Shown one piece after another: positions 31,165-40,965 of a stretch of DNA of 64,000 nt. Where the stretch lies: NCBI GenBank assembly GCA_030374765.1, contig JARGXX010000071.1, positions 1,054,001 through 1,118,000 on the forward strand, given 5' to 3'. A model generated the notes under the pieces. It was not told the DNA's origin, made no database searches, and saw only the letters and a program-made list of their open reading frames with translations. The DNA is from Agarophyton chilense. Its lineage: Eukaryota > Rhodophyta > Florideophyceae > Gracilariales > Gracilariaceae. The position numbers were made by a program, and so were the translations under genes. Position 1 is the stretch's first letter. Every line of letters begins with the position of its first letter.

Positions 31165-31335
31165 TTGCATAACTTCTTTTCTTCTTCCTTCCTAGGATCT
31201 TAACTTCTACTTCTTTTCTTCTTCCTTCTTAGGATCTTCTTCATCTTCGTCTTCATCTTCTTCCCTTCCTAGGGTCCAATCTTCTTCTTAATCTTCTTCT
31301 CCACTTCGAGGGTCTTCTTTTTCCTTTTTTTCATC
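31165..31335. repeat. CT-rich tract between convergent genes (B)
   Basis: About 170 bp of TCTTC/CTTCC-type sequence with recurrent CCTAGGATCTT-like units. It sits between the aORF stop and the chromodomain ORF; similar but shorter tracts occur at the same place in A, C and D. Confidence 0.65.
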
Positions 31336-31507
31336 ATAAACTGTCCCGATAACCGGTGCTGTGTTCCCCGGTTAACGGCGCTAGGCCGAGGGCCAGTAGA
31401 CATTCCCTCTCAATACGTGTTCTTCGGGATAATCTCCTCAATTCCTCTTCAGAGGTCCAACATCTTCCTCACTTCGAGGTCCCATCCACACCAGTTCCCG
31501 TGGTGGC

Positions 31508-31798
31508 TTACGCGACTTGGGCACGATCCAGACTTGGAGGCAAGGTTACCCGAGCGCGTCGGTGATAGGATAAAACCTTAGACCTCGGAAGGTGCTCAAT
31601 GGGTTCCACTGTATCCTCATCACGCGAGAATCCGTACCATCGGACTTGGTAGCGGACTTCTCCCTCGGGGGTGTAGATGTGACGCACGATGCGATCGATG
31701 ACGAATTCCTGCGGGTACACTTTTCCCTGTTCGGGCTTCTCTTCCATCTTGGAACGCTCTAGTTCCCTTGAGGGTGTCAACGTAGGGTTTAGACACAC
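31508..31798 (-). pseudogene. Chromodomain remnant of pol, element B
   Basis: 96-codon minus ORF containing a chromodomain: QEFVIDRIVRHIYTPEG, YQVRWYGF, EPIEHLPRSK, very similar to the A and D pol C-termini. It is separated from the rest of pol (ending at 32348) by about 550 bp of non-coding, partly duplicated sequence. Confidence 0.75.
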
Positions 31799-32082
31799 CC
31801 CGGTGGGTTCTTTTCCGTGTTGCGAGCGGGTCTCAGCACTTCGTCCAAACGGCTCCGAGTGGCCTGTGGGCTACGTTGTAACTTCCGTCTACGGAGTCAA
31901 AACGGCCCAGTTTTGGGTTCTTCTTAAAGCTGAGATCTTCCCGATAACAACGGTTTTCTTAGATTCCGTGACGGTTGAGAAACCGCGACGCGGTAGCGTC
32001 TCCAATCTCAGGGGGGTAAGACTTCAACGTCAACCCGAGCTACGGGGACGAAGGTTGCTCCCGTGCAACGCGCCGTGCGACG

Positions 32083-32182
32083 GAGGCGGTTTGCGCGACG
32101 GTTGGTCGTCAGAGCCTTTTGATTGGCTCGGTGAGGCGGTTTGCGCGACGGTTGGTCGTCAGAGCTTTTTGATTGGCTCGGT
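32083..32182. repeat. 50-bp tandem duplication in element B
   Basis: GAGGCGGTTTGCGCGACGGT... at 32083-32132 is repeated at 32133-32182 with about one mismatch. Just after it, at 32215-32241, a stretch (TTGCCACTCCGCAAGCGGAT) repeats part of the aORF at 30939-30963. Both sit where integrase sequence is missing. Confidence 0.75.
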
Positions 32183-32347
32183 GCCATTTGACGTGTGCCA
32201 CATAACTGCACGGGCGCCGGTTGCCACTCCGCAAGCGGATATGAGGTGGCGCTTTCGACACGCGCTAGCACTCTCCTGAGCTGTCCCCGACGGGTCTCAC
32301 TCATTTCCTTCCCATTCCTGAGGGTTCCAGTGTCTCCATAGGAGTTT

Positions 32348-35300
32348 CTATTCCCATTCCATAACGGAGAGCCAAATTTGGTCAACCTCGTCGTCGAGAT
32401 CTTCCCCGTGCGGGTCCGCTGACACATCTCGTTCCCGAGAAAGCGGGGTTTGAGTGTGCGGCACCTCAGTGTCTCGTCCGCGGCGGTGGGTGATCGTCGG
32501 CTTTGTAGGCGTTCCGGGTGCGGAGTTTTCCACACGACTCTCCCTAGGCGGGTTTTCGTCATCTTTTCTGACGTCGTGCTCGGCTGGGTCGGCGGTGATG
32601 TCGCTACCCATACGCTGGGGTTGTGACTTCTCTGTCGCCGGCTCGGTTGGGCTCGCCGTCTCACTATGACAACTATATTCCCTGTTAGGGCGACTGGCTG
32701 ACGCCGAAACATCGTCCTGCGAAGGAACTAAGTCCTCCTCCCCCTCCTTAGGCGGAGAGCCAGGAGGCTTGATTACCTCCGGTGGGGGAGTAACTCTGTA
32801 AGAGTTCGTTGACTGGGCCCTTGAGGGAGCGGGCCCAGGTTCGGAAGTATCCATAAAACATGGGATGTCATCGTCCTCGTAGGGTTCCGTTTCCGCTGTG
32901 GTTCCCAAGCGGGATAGTGCATCAGCCTGAGTGTTCAGCTTCCCTTTCTTGTACAGGATCTCAAAGTTGAATTCCGACAGTCGGAGACGCCAGCGCATAA
33001 GGCGGCCCGAGGGTTCGGAGATCTCCAGGAGCCAACGCAAACATGCGTGGTCCGTATGGACTTTGAAACGAGTACCCATCAGATAGGGGCGAAGTGTAGC
33101 TAAGGCCCACACAACGGCTAAACATTCTTTCTCGGAGACCGAGTAGTTCCTTTCATGGACATTCAGGGAACGTGACCAGTACCCAATAGGGTGACTTTCA
33201 CCATCCTCAGAGGATTGGAACAGTGCACACCCTACTTGGTTTGCACTATCATCGGTGTCCACTTCGTAAGGGAGCCCAGGATTGGGTAGAGCCAAGATTG
33301 GCGGTGATGTTACGGCATTCACCAGTGCCGTGAAGGCAGACGCTTCCGCGTCGCCAAAAGGTTCCAGTTCAACTGGTGGTCCCTTCGTCAGGAGCCTGTT
33401 GAGGGAGGTGGCAATATCCGCAAAGTTCGGGACGAATCGGCGATACACGTTACACAGACCTAAGAAGGATCGCAACTCCGTTTGAGTTTTCGGGTGTTTT
33501 GCTTCCTTCAAGGATTTCACTCGTACTTCATCGATTGAAAGCTGTCCGGGACGGATGATATGACCCAGATACTTAACCGAATCTGTGAAAAACTCGCACT
33601 TCTTGAGTTTCAAGGTGATTTCCGCGTCGCGGAGTATCTTCATTACGTCCATGACGTGTTCGAGGTGGTCATCCAGGTTGTTGGAGAAGACAATAATGTC
33701 GTCTAAATACACTAGACACGTCCTCCACTTGAAGGGAGCCAACAGAATGTCTATCGCCCGTTGAAACGTTGCGGGGGCATTTGTCAACCCAAAAGGCATC
33801 CTCCGGAATCGGAAAAGTCCTTGATGACACACGAAAGCCGTTTTGTCTCGATCTTCCCCCCTAATAGGGACTTGACAGTAGCCCGAATTGGCGTCGAGGG
33901 TAGAGAAAACAGTAGCGCTCCCAAGGGAGTCGATGTATTCGTCCATCCGAGGGATCGGGTACACATCCTTAATGGTTACCTCGTTCAGCCGTCTGTAATC
34001 GATGCAGAAACGCCACGATCCATCCGGTTTCGGAACTAACACCACTGGTGAGGCCCAAGCGGACTGGGCAGGTTCAATTACGCCCGCTTTAAGCATCTTC
34101 TCCACCTGAGATTTCTCCTCTGCCCGAGCTTTCGGTCCAGCCCTGTAAGGGTGTTGGGCAATAGGCCGAGTGTTCGATAACAAGTCAATGCGGTGTTCTG
34201 TAATCCCAATAGTTCCAGGGGAACCATCCCACATGGGGGTAGATTCACAAAGCATGTGCCTCAGCTTCTCCCGATGAGATGCGGGTACATGGTTGAGATC
34301 CCATTTTCCCAATTCCTGAACAGGATCCGTCTGGTCTGCTCCTGTGATAGGGGCCGTAACCTCCTGAGGTTTAAAGTGTTCAGCGTGTGGAGCTGCAGTC
34401 GTATGCTCACCGTCTTCCGCGATTTCGGCAGTGTCCTCCCCCTCCTTAGGGTCCGCCACACCAAGGACATCTGCGATAGAGATCTTTGTAGGTACGACCG
34501 CATGCGGGTGTGGAAGAACAGAACCCAGGATCTGGTGTTTGACCAAATGCTGCGTTGTCTTCCCAAAGTTGGCTACCAAAACCTTGAAAGCTTTATCCGG
34601 TTCCACGGAGACAACCCCATTCGCAAGGGCGAGTTGACGCCGCGTATACAGAGCCGGGTTCGGTTGTACAACATGCACACCAATTTGCTTGGTAACAACT
34701 GTGACCCAAACCTGGGTTTCTGGCGGGATAGCCACTGACTTCGCAACCTTTACCCGTGTAGACACCGGATCCTTCTTCACAGATTCCTGCGCGACAGGGA
34801 GAGGAACGCGTGTTCGCGATGCTCCCTGTAAGGGTTTATGAACGATTGGGATCGTAGACCCGTCTTCGAGTTCCACAGTTCTATTCCGAGGACGGATGGC
34901 TTCCACGAAGCGGTCGCAAAAGTCACAACCCAGTATGACTGGTGCTGCAAGTGACTTGCATACAATAAACTCTGGTTGAACGAGATAGGAGCCTAACCTC
35001 ACCATGAGGGAAATTGTACCCAGTGTCCGTAGCGGGTTGTTGTTCGCATCGGCGATATCCAAACGTGGACCGGTACGAACTTGGACCCGGAGCAGCGGGG
35101 GTAACAATTCCACATGAATTAAGTTAGGAGCGGCTCCTGTATCCAGGACAGATATTTGACGAACCATTAACTGGTTGGACAGGCCGAAGTCGGCGAATAC
35201 TTTATAATTCCGCTTGGCCATTACCATAACTCGATCCGGAATACGGAGATTACGGGACCGTATCCACGGGCGACGGAGGACACTAAAGCATCCCGAGTTA

Positions 35301-35419
35301 ACGTCGGTGTCAGCCGTTCTCCTTGAAAGGATAGTCACAGCTGGGGAGCGAAGCTGGGGCGCCTCGGGCGTCTTCAACTCCGGCTTAGAAGACGCCCCTC
35401 CCGCAGGGGAGACTCCCAA
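32348..35419 (-). CDS. pol: pol of element B, PR-RT-RH without integrase
   Basis: 1023 open codons in the -1 frame relative to gag. Protease VLDTGAAPNLI, reverse transcriptase CLVYLDDIIVFS (about 33690-33725) with the usual PIPRMDEYIDSLG, FRRMPFGLTNAP and KYLGHIIRPG blocks, and RNase H YEVDTDDSANQVGCALF and TDHACLRWL. After the RNase H end (TQADALSRLG) the protein turns into a Ser/Pro/Glu-rich linker and stops at 32348. The integrase HHCC and DDE regions present in A, C and D are absent. No internal stop was seen, so a truncated enzyme could be made. Confidence 0.88.
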   Translation of the reverse strand: MGVSPAGGASSKPELKTPEAPQLRSPAVTILSRRTADTDVNSGCFSVLRRPWIRSRNLRIPDRVMVMAKRNYKVFADFGLSNQLMVRQISVLDTGAAPNLIHVELLPPLLRVQVRTGPRLDIADANNNPLRTLGTISLMVRLGSYLVQPEFIVCKSLAAPVILGCDFCDRFVEAIRPRNRTVELEDGSTIPIVHKPLQGASRTRVPLPVAQESVKKDPVSTRVKVAKSVAIPPETQVWVTVVTKQIGVHVVQPNPALYTRRQLALANGVVSVEPDKAFKVLVANFGKTTQHLVKHQILGSVLPHPHAVVPTKISIADVLGVADPKEGEDTAEIAEDGEHTTAAPHAEHFKPQEVTAPITGADQTDPVQELGKWDLNHVPASHREKLRHMLCESTPMWDGSPGTIGITEHRIDLLSNTRPIAQHPYRAGPKARAEEKSQVEKMLKAGVIEPAQSAWASPVVLVPKPDGSWRFCIDYRRLNEVTIKDVYPIPRMDEYIDSLGSATVFSTLDANSGYCQVPIRGEDRDKTAFVCHQGLFRFRRMPFGLTNAPATFQRAIDILLAPFKWRTCLVYLDDIIVFSNNLDDHLEHVMDVMKILRDAEITLKLKKCEFFTDSVKYLGHIIRPGQLSIDEVRVKSLKEAKHPKTQTELRSFLGLCNVYRRFVPNFADIATSLNRLLTKGPPVELEPFGDAEASAFTALVNAVTSPPILALPNPGLPYEVDTDDSANQVGCALFQSSEDGESHPIGYWSRSLNVHERNYSVSEKECLAVVWALATLRPYLMGTRFKVHTDHACLRWLLEISEPSGRLMRWRLRLSEFNFEILYKKGKLNTQADALSRLGTTAETEPYEDDDIPCFMDTSEPGPAPSRAQSTNSYRVTPPPEVIKPPGSPPKEGEEDLVPSQDDVSASASRPNREYSCHSETASPTEPATEKSQPQRMGSDITADPAEHDVRKDDENPPRESRVENSAPGTPTKPTITHRRGRDTEVPHTQTPLSRERDVSADPHGEDLDDEVDQIWLSVMEWE

Positions 35420-35421
35420 GT

Positions 35422-37452
35422 TTAGTTTTTCGAAGCGGACCCCACCGAATTCGGTTCAGCTGCCTCGAAAGGGACCCGTTGTTCCCCGTTCGCGGGTACA
35501 AGTTCTGTATCCTTGTCAGCAAGGTGAGCTCGGAGTATCCTTTGTTCCTCATAGGACCTACTCGGGACTCGAGCTTTCTCCTCAGGGGTCAGAGCCTCGT
35601 ACTGAGCGATAATTCGTGAACCCTCCCGCAGGGGAAATGTGCAGTCTGGTGCTTTGTGACCACGGAGGTAACAAAAATAGCAAATCAGCTCTGCCGGGTT
35701 CGGTTGTGGACGTGAATCCACGCGACGTGGTGCTGTATCCCTCCATCCGGGGCGAGAGAACCGAGTAGCGGTATTCGCAAAAGGTAGCGATGCGGCTGGC
35801 ACCCTCCGTCCTCGGGTATAGAGCGCAGGGTCTTCATCCGTAGTCGGAGCGGATGTCGACGGCAACTCAGATGTACCCATAGATTCGGGGTTACTTCCCA
35901 TGAAGTGAATGTTATCATTGACCCCCACAGGGGCAGGGCCTCCTTCGAGTGACAAAGACGAGTTACCTCCATCGGCTAGGAGTGCACGTGTCGGCCGACT
36001 CTTTCGGTTCTGCCGGGCACGGAGAGTATCCCCCTCAGCCTGAGCGTACTGAACCAGTTCCAAGTAAATCAGCTTGCGCTTCTCTTCCCGATGTCGGGCA
36101 ACCAATGCCCTTATCGAGGGGTCCAAACCATCCACAAACATGGTGCATCTCTCGTAGGCGGGGAATACATTCCCGCATCGGTGAAACGCTTTATTCAAGC
36201 GAGTTGAATACACCGTTTCGGTTTCCATCAGCTTCTGCCGCGTATCCCTTAATGCAAGGATTGTTTCCTGAATCGCATTTCCAGTAGCGTACGACCTCAA
36301 GAGGTACTGCACCGCTTCGGGCCAGCACGTGACTCCCCCTTCCGAGGCTCGGGATGATCCACGGACGGAGTTGAACTGGTCTTCAGCCATCCCCTTTAAG
36401 AAATAGGGTAATGCAAGATACGCTTGCGCTTCACTCATACCGAGGATGTCAGCCTCCTGGACGAACCTCGCAAGGAAATCGAGCACCAGAATTGGGTCTG
36501 TTCCTGTGAACTCCCTCTTCTGTATGGTGATGCTCAGCCTTTTGATGTAGTCCTTGACCTTACCCGTTCCGCGGGATGTTCGATCTCCCGAAGGGTTATC
36601 CAACCGGTAATAGCGGTACGATAGCAGCTTTCGATAGAGAGGATTCGTCGGCTTCAGCTCCCTTAATCCAAGGTGTTTCCTACCCTTCTTCCGGGTACGG
36701 ATTGCCCCTTGAGAGGTGTAAGTAGCCTTCGACCGAGTAGCCCGGGATGACCGGCGTTCATCTTCACTATCCGAAGATTCGGAGGACGAACTCGATGACG
36801 AGCGATTGGGATCGGAATCCGATAAATCCTCTTGGAGGTGAACCCTCTTCCTGGACTTGCGGCGGTCCCATTTAGCGGAGCGGTGTTCTTCGTCTTCCGA
36901 AACGTTGGGTTTATCCTTAGAGGCTTCTGTGTCTCCGTCCATACGGATAATGGCCTCGAGGGTGTCCAGCCGAGCTCGAAAGCGTTCCGCTTGCACGCGG
37001 TGTTCCTCCAAGAGGCTCCGGTACTCCTGGATAAACACCCCAGGGATACCAAGGCTTTCCAAAAGGGAGTTCACATCCCTCCTCAGGGTAGGAAGGTCAT
37101 CGGCGACTCCCCGCACCGGGGCGTCCTCCACCTTGAGGCGGACGGTAGTAACCTCCTGAAGGAGCTCGACGTGAGCCGCGTTGGCGATATAGATTCGAGT
37201 CTCCAGGCGCTGTAATTCAGGGTCGGTCCGACTTCGGGGTGCTGCTGAGGGGGTCTCCACCACTGGAGCTGGGCCCACAGCCACGACCTCTCGAGGACCT
37301 GAAACCACTGAGGGTGCTCTCCGAGTGTCCGGATCGATACCGGAATCGTTCCGATCTTCGGGAATTGAGCTCCTCGACCTAGGCGTGGCCGGGGGCGCTG
37401 AGTCCACTTGACGGTTCGATCCAGTCCTGGAACCACGGGTAGGCGGCGACAT
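35422..37452 (-). CDS. gag: gag of element B
   Basis: 676 open codons from an ATG at 37452 (MSPPTRGSRTG) to a TAA (35422-35424). Charged, Ser/Lys/Arg-rich first third, then the shared core (NPLYRKLLSYRYYRL; LDFLARFVQEADILGM; GGVTCWPEAVQYLLRSYAT), and a CCHC knuckle CYFCYLRGHKAPDC near 35650-35690. It has no premature stop, making it the best-preserved gag in the window. The stop follows GAAAAAC and precedes a hairpin, as in A. Confidence 0.9.
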   Translation of the reverse strand: MSPPTRGSRTGSNRQVDSAPPATPRSRSSIPEDRNDSGIDPDTRRAPSVVSGPREVVAVGPAPVVETPSAAPRSRTDPELQRLETRIYIANAAHVELLQEVTTVRLKVEDAPVRGVADDLPTLRRDVNSLLESLGIPGVFIQEYRSLLEEHRVQAERFRARLDTLEAIIRMDGDTEASKDKPNVSEDEEHRSAKWDRRKSRKRVHLQEDLSDSDPNRSSSSSSSESSDSEDERRSSRATRSKATYTSQGAIRTRKKGRKHLGLRELKPTNPLYRKLLSYRYYRLDNPSGDRTSRGTGKVKDYIKRLSITIQKREFTGTDPILVLDFLARFVQEADILGMSEAQAYLALPYFLKGMAEDQFNSVRGSSRASEGGVTCWPEAVQYLLRSYATGNAIQETILALRDTRQKLMETETVYSTRLNKAFHRCGNVFPAYERCTMFVDGLDPSIRALVARHREEKRKLIYLELVQYAQAEGDTLRARQNRKSRPTRALLADGGNSSLSLEGGPAPVGVNDNIHFMGSNPESMGTSELPSTSAPTTDEDPALYTRGRRVPAASLPFANTATRFSRPGWRDTAPRRVDSRPQPNPAELICYFCYLRGHKAPDCTFPLREGSRIIAQYEALTPEEKARVPSRSYEEQRILRAHLADKDTELVPANGEQRVPFEAAEPNSVGSASKN

Positions 37453-37659
37453 GCTGCAGACACGACACCGACGATTCGGGGTAACGATGAAATTCGATCA
37501 CCAGATTCCCGGAGAACGGATGACGTAACACAAAACAAAAATAAAAACCAATTCCACCCTTTCCAAACGGAACCACTACAACAAATCTTCACGACGGTGC
37601 TTCCTCTTCCAAGAGATATTCCAACACGTGGATAACCAACCCAAAAGTCCGAGAACGGA

Positions 37660-37677
37660 TTCTAAGTCGGGAGACCA
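37660..37677 (-). other. Primer binding site, element B
   Basis: The same 18 bases as in A, 2 nt from the 5' LTR. Confidence 0.85.
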
Positions 37678-37679
37678 CT

Positions 37680-38595
37680 TGTAGAGCAAAACGCGGCGAC
37701 GGGAAGTGCTCTCAAGGTGTTCGAAGCCTTGCTCCTTGGGGGAGGCAGACTCGGAGACAGAGCCCTCCGTTCCACCCGTAGTGTGGGGTGTAACTCCCAC
37801 GGGGGATTCCGGCAGTACCGACGGAGGTGAGGGGTAGAAACCGTTGGATCGGGAATGGGTATGGGTATCCCAAAGAATGGGGGAAAATCCGGCGAAGAGG
37901 AAAAACGGGGCGAGGGTCGGGCACTAACAGGCACCGGACCCGAGAACCAGAAAAGGGGCGAAACAACAAAAGAAACCCAATACAGGGGCGAAAACCTGTC
38001 CTCGAAAGGAAACACAAAAAGCACGCAACAAGTAAGCAGAACCCCCACGGGGTATCGTGCACGCAGGTCGTCTGAGCGGTCCCAAGGGGGTGGTTGCACG
38101 GAACCCAAACGTGGGCACTCTCCAAGTGGAGTCGTGTCCCTACGCAGGCGTTGCTAACCAGAGCCCGTTCCGGGTTGTAAGGCCGAAACGATGGCGACGA
38201 AGAACCTCTAAAGGTATCGAAGACCAACCTTGGTTACCATTTACTTTGAGCCTCGGACTGTCAGATCTCGTCTCCCTAAGTAGGGCCCACTAACTAAACT
38301 CTACAGTAGTGCACACCTGCTCAGGGACATACACGTGGAGATCCCATTGTCAGGGCCCAAAAATCCAACGTTCTAACAAATATCCGAAAAATCGGTGCCA
38401 AATTAAGCCACGTGTATCACGGGGCCAATCCAACCATGGGCCATCCGAATTTTCACTTCATAGGCGAACTCTAACTGGAAAACAGTGCCACCTCAGCACA
38501 CCTTAGAGGGGATCATAGTCATAACCCTCGGAGGGTTCAATCCTCATTCTATGAGTTGCATCTTCAAGTATCCCCTAACTGGGCGTTGCTCTACA
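37680..38595 (-). repeat. Element B right (5') LTR
   Basis: 916 bp, starts TGTAGAGCAAAACGC, ends TTGCTCTACA. About a dozen differences from the left LTR. Followed by CAGAA. Confidence 0.93.
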
Positions 38596-38600
38596 CAGAA

Positions 38601-40730
38601 CGGACCGAGGAGGCGTTACTTCAGAAGGATGAATACCCGCTGGTGTTTACCGCGGCGGTGGAGGTCGAGTCATCACCTCGTTCGTCGGGTCGAGCTACGG
38701 CCTTCCCATGCATGTCAGGTAGCGGCCCGTCGCGTGGCCGTGGACGCGGTGGTATTACCAAAAGGTTGACTCGTTCGACTTCTCGGACGCCTACCAAGAT
38801 TGTTTTTCCCAGCGTACCTGTCTCTGTGACACAGCTCTCCCCTGGGACTCCGGCTGATTCATACCAACGCAGTGGTGGACTTCCTCCAACGACACAAACC
38901 AATCGGGTTCACAATCTCGCGTTTTGTGCGGGGAACCGGACGACGAGTCAGTATGGACCTTTTCGTATTACCTTCGACCAGGTGACGCACAGTGACCTGT
39001 TGAAGCACGATTGGCCTGTGGCGGTGGGGAATTCATCATTGCCGGCAGCTCTCACTAGACCACAATTGGATACCTACTTGGGTTTGTCCCGTTGGGACTG
39101 CGAGCGCCTTCGCTCCGTTCCATTGCTCTTGAAGAAAAGGGACCAAGAGTCTCAACCTCGTCAGGGTCGAATGGAATGTTACCAGAGTCGGCAGCGCCAT
39201 ATACCTTTGAGGTATTTCATCCTGCAGATGTATCCGAACGACTTTCCGTATGTGCGCATCGAACCGGAGCTGGATTATTACCATCGATTCGTGGTGCAAG
39301 TGTGCCAGTACCCGTCTATTCCGGAAACTTACCTTCCGGTTTCCCCTGATTTGGTTTCCCTGAATCGGCCTTTCACCACTATCTATTGGGCTGACTGTAG
39401 TAGGTCGGGCGAGGATGCAGCGACGGAGAGTCGCGTTCGCACTCGCAACTCTTACACTCGCTTTATGCATATGTTTCATGACGTCTAGTCCTTCTTACAA
39501 CCTACGAAGGGTAGACGCAATTGGTACGTGCTTCAACCAGAGTGGTAGGAGTCCTATGAGGTTCCGTTATCGATGAGCGTGCCCACTCCGCCGGTTTTGG
39601 CGTACTTGGGGAGTCAGATTTCCCGGAACCTAGAGCGGTATTACCTCATTTGGTCGATTGCCCTTTCGGAGTGGACCGTGTTGGTTGCCATCCTGGCTTT
39701 GAAGGCCGCCCTTTACGGTATCGCTTGGGATTGTCGCAATCACGAGTCTGACATTTACCGAGATGGTGTTCAACCTGTAGGTCGCATCTTCTTCATACCT
39801 CCGAGGGTTGCCCAGGATATTTCCCGATTTGGTTACGAGAACATCGTTGAGGGAACCGATTATACCGTGAAGGATTTGGACTCGTATCTCGAGCAGAGCA
39901 AGAATTACCATTGAGATTCCCATCAAGGTTGGGACGCTTTCGATCCCGCAACTTGGGAGATTGTGCCTCGCCACGCCCAATATTATCTCGGGGAGCCTCC
40001 TGTTTATGGAGCTCCCGCGAGCCCCGAACCTTATCACGGTACTGTGGAGACACCAGTTGGTAGTTGTGCTGGTCCCTTCCCGTCCGAGCCGTTACCTCAA
40101 GGTCGTAGGTCTCCTATCTCTACGGGCGTGACTCCTACTCAACCGAGCTCCTCGCGGGTTGCTGGTCCGGTTCGACCTCTGTTGGCGGATATTGCTCGTC
40201 CTCCGCCTCAACCTATGATGTATTCTCCGGCCGTGGTCGGTTTGCTGGCTCGAATTCGCCAGTCTTGCGTCACCATCTTTCAGAGGGCTGGGCCTACCTC
40301 CGTGGTTTCTGCATTAACGTTCCTTGAAAGTTTGCCGCCGCGTCATGCGCAATACATGAAGGCGCTGAACCAATTTGGTGAGTTCCGGAATCAGTTCTAG
40401 TTGGACATGTAACAACTGGCCACCTGTCAGGTTGCCAATCTGGCAAGCGTCTCTGCTGCTGCGCCATTTGATCCTTTTACGGATTCCCTTCTAGGTGGTA
40501 ACTTGAACCCTGCGGTTTTGCATCCCGCTCCGGCTGTTCCTTTCGTTCATTCTCTTTTGGTTTCCACTCCTCTCCCCAGTGGCGGGGCTACCGCTCCTTC
40601 GCGACCTCCTAGGTCGATGGCTCCTAGCATTTATGCAAGTTTTCCTCCGTGGGTAGTCAGTAACACGGGTCCTCCTGATCACATTGCTCCTAAACTGACA
40701 GGTCCTTGTACTTCCGGATTCGGGAGATAG
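38601..40730 (+). pseudogene. aORF of element C, main part, five in-frame stops
   Basis: Continues in phase from 28250 across element B. About 710 codons in one phase with stops only at 39486 (TAG), 39546 (TAG), 39912 (TGA), 40398 (TAG) and 40410 (TAA), and no frameshift. Divergent homologue of the A protein: the YVLQPEW, VPTPPVLAYLGSQI and YLIWSIALSEWTVLVAILAL blocks align with LPPWW, ELPPFITYYGSYL and the EW-x-LLW helix of A. The tail is Pro-rich. Stop codons without indels suggest either recent loss or long constraint on the frame. Confidence 0.7.
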
Positions 40731-40779
40731 ACTTTCTGTCGCTTCACCTTTGAGGTTCTTGTGGCGGCCGCCTGCCACT

Positions 40780-40880
40780 TGACTTCCTTAGTGTTTCCTT
40801 CTCAAAGTAAATTGTTGTCTCTTGTTGTCTCTTTTACTGTTACATTCGGTTGTTCTCTCGTGTCCTCTCTTGTAGGTAAT
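40780..40880. other. Pyrimidine-rich junction between convergent genes (C)
   Basis: TTCCTTCTC / TGTCTCTTG-type sequence between the aORF end and the pol chromodomain, at the position of the CT tracts in B and D. Confidence 0.4.
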
Positions 40881-40965
40881 CTGACAGGCATATGCGTCCA
40901 CCTTCTGCGGAAAACGACGTCTTTTCTCCCCCTTCCTTAGGCCTGAGTACCACTAAGGTCTGAGG

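Larger units (their letters stand above)
28251..38595 (-). mobile_element. Element B: chromovirus lacking integrase, with antisense gene
   Basis: 10.3-kb element nested in C, LTRs 28251-29167 (917 bp) and 37680-38595 (916 bp), about 99% identical, with the exact target duplication CAGAA (28246-28250 / 38596-38600). Gag and pol are mostly open on minus. No integrase is found between RNase H and the chromodomain remnant. The aORF on plus has two stops. Primer site at 37660-37677. Either integrase was deleted after insertion or B was mobilised in trans. Confidence 0.94.

Noticed and set aside
37662-38108. Long minus ORFs spanning the B LTR
   Set aside because: They cross the primer site and LTR and mirror plus-strand LTR ORFs; no domain content.
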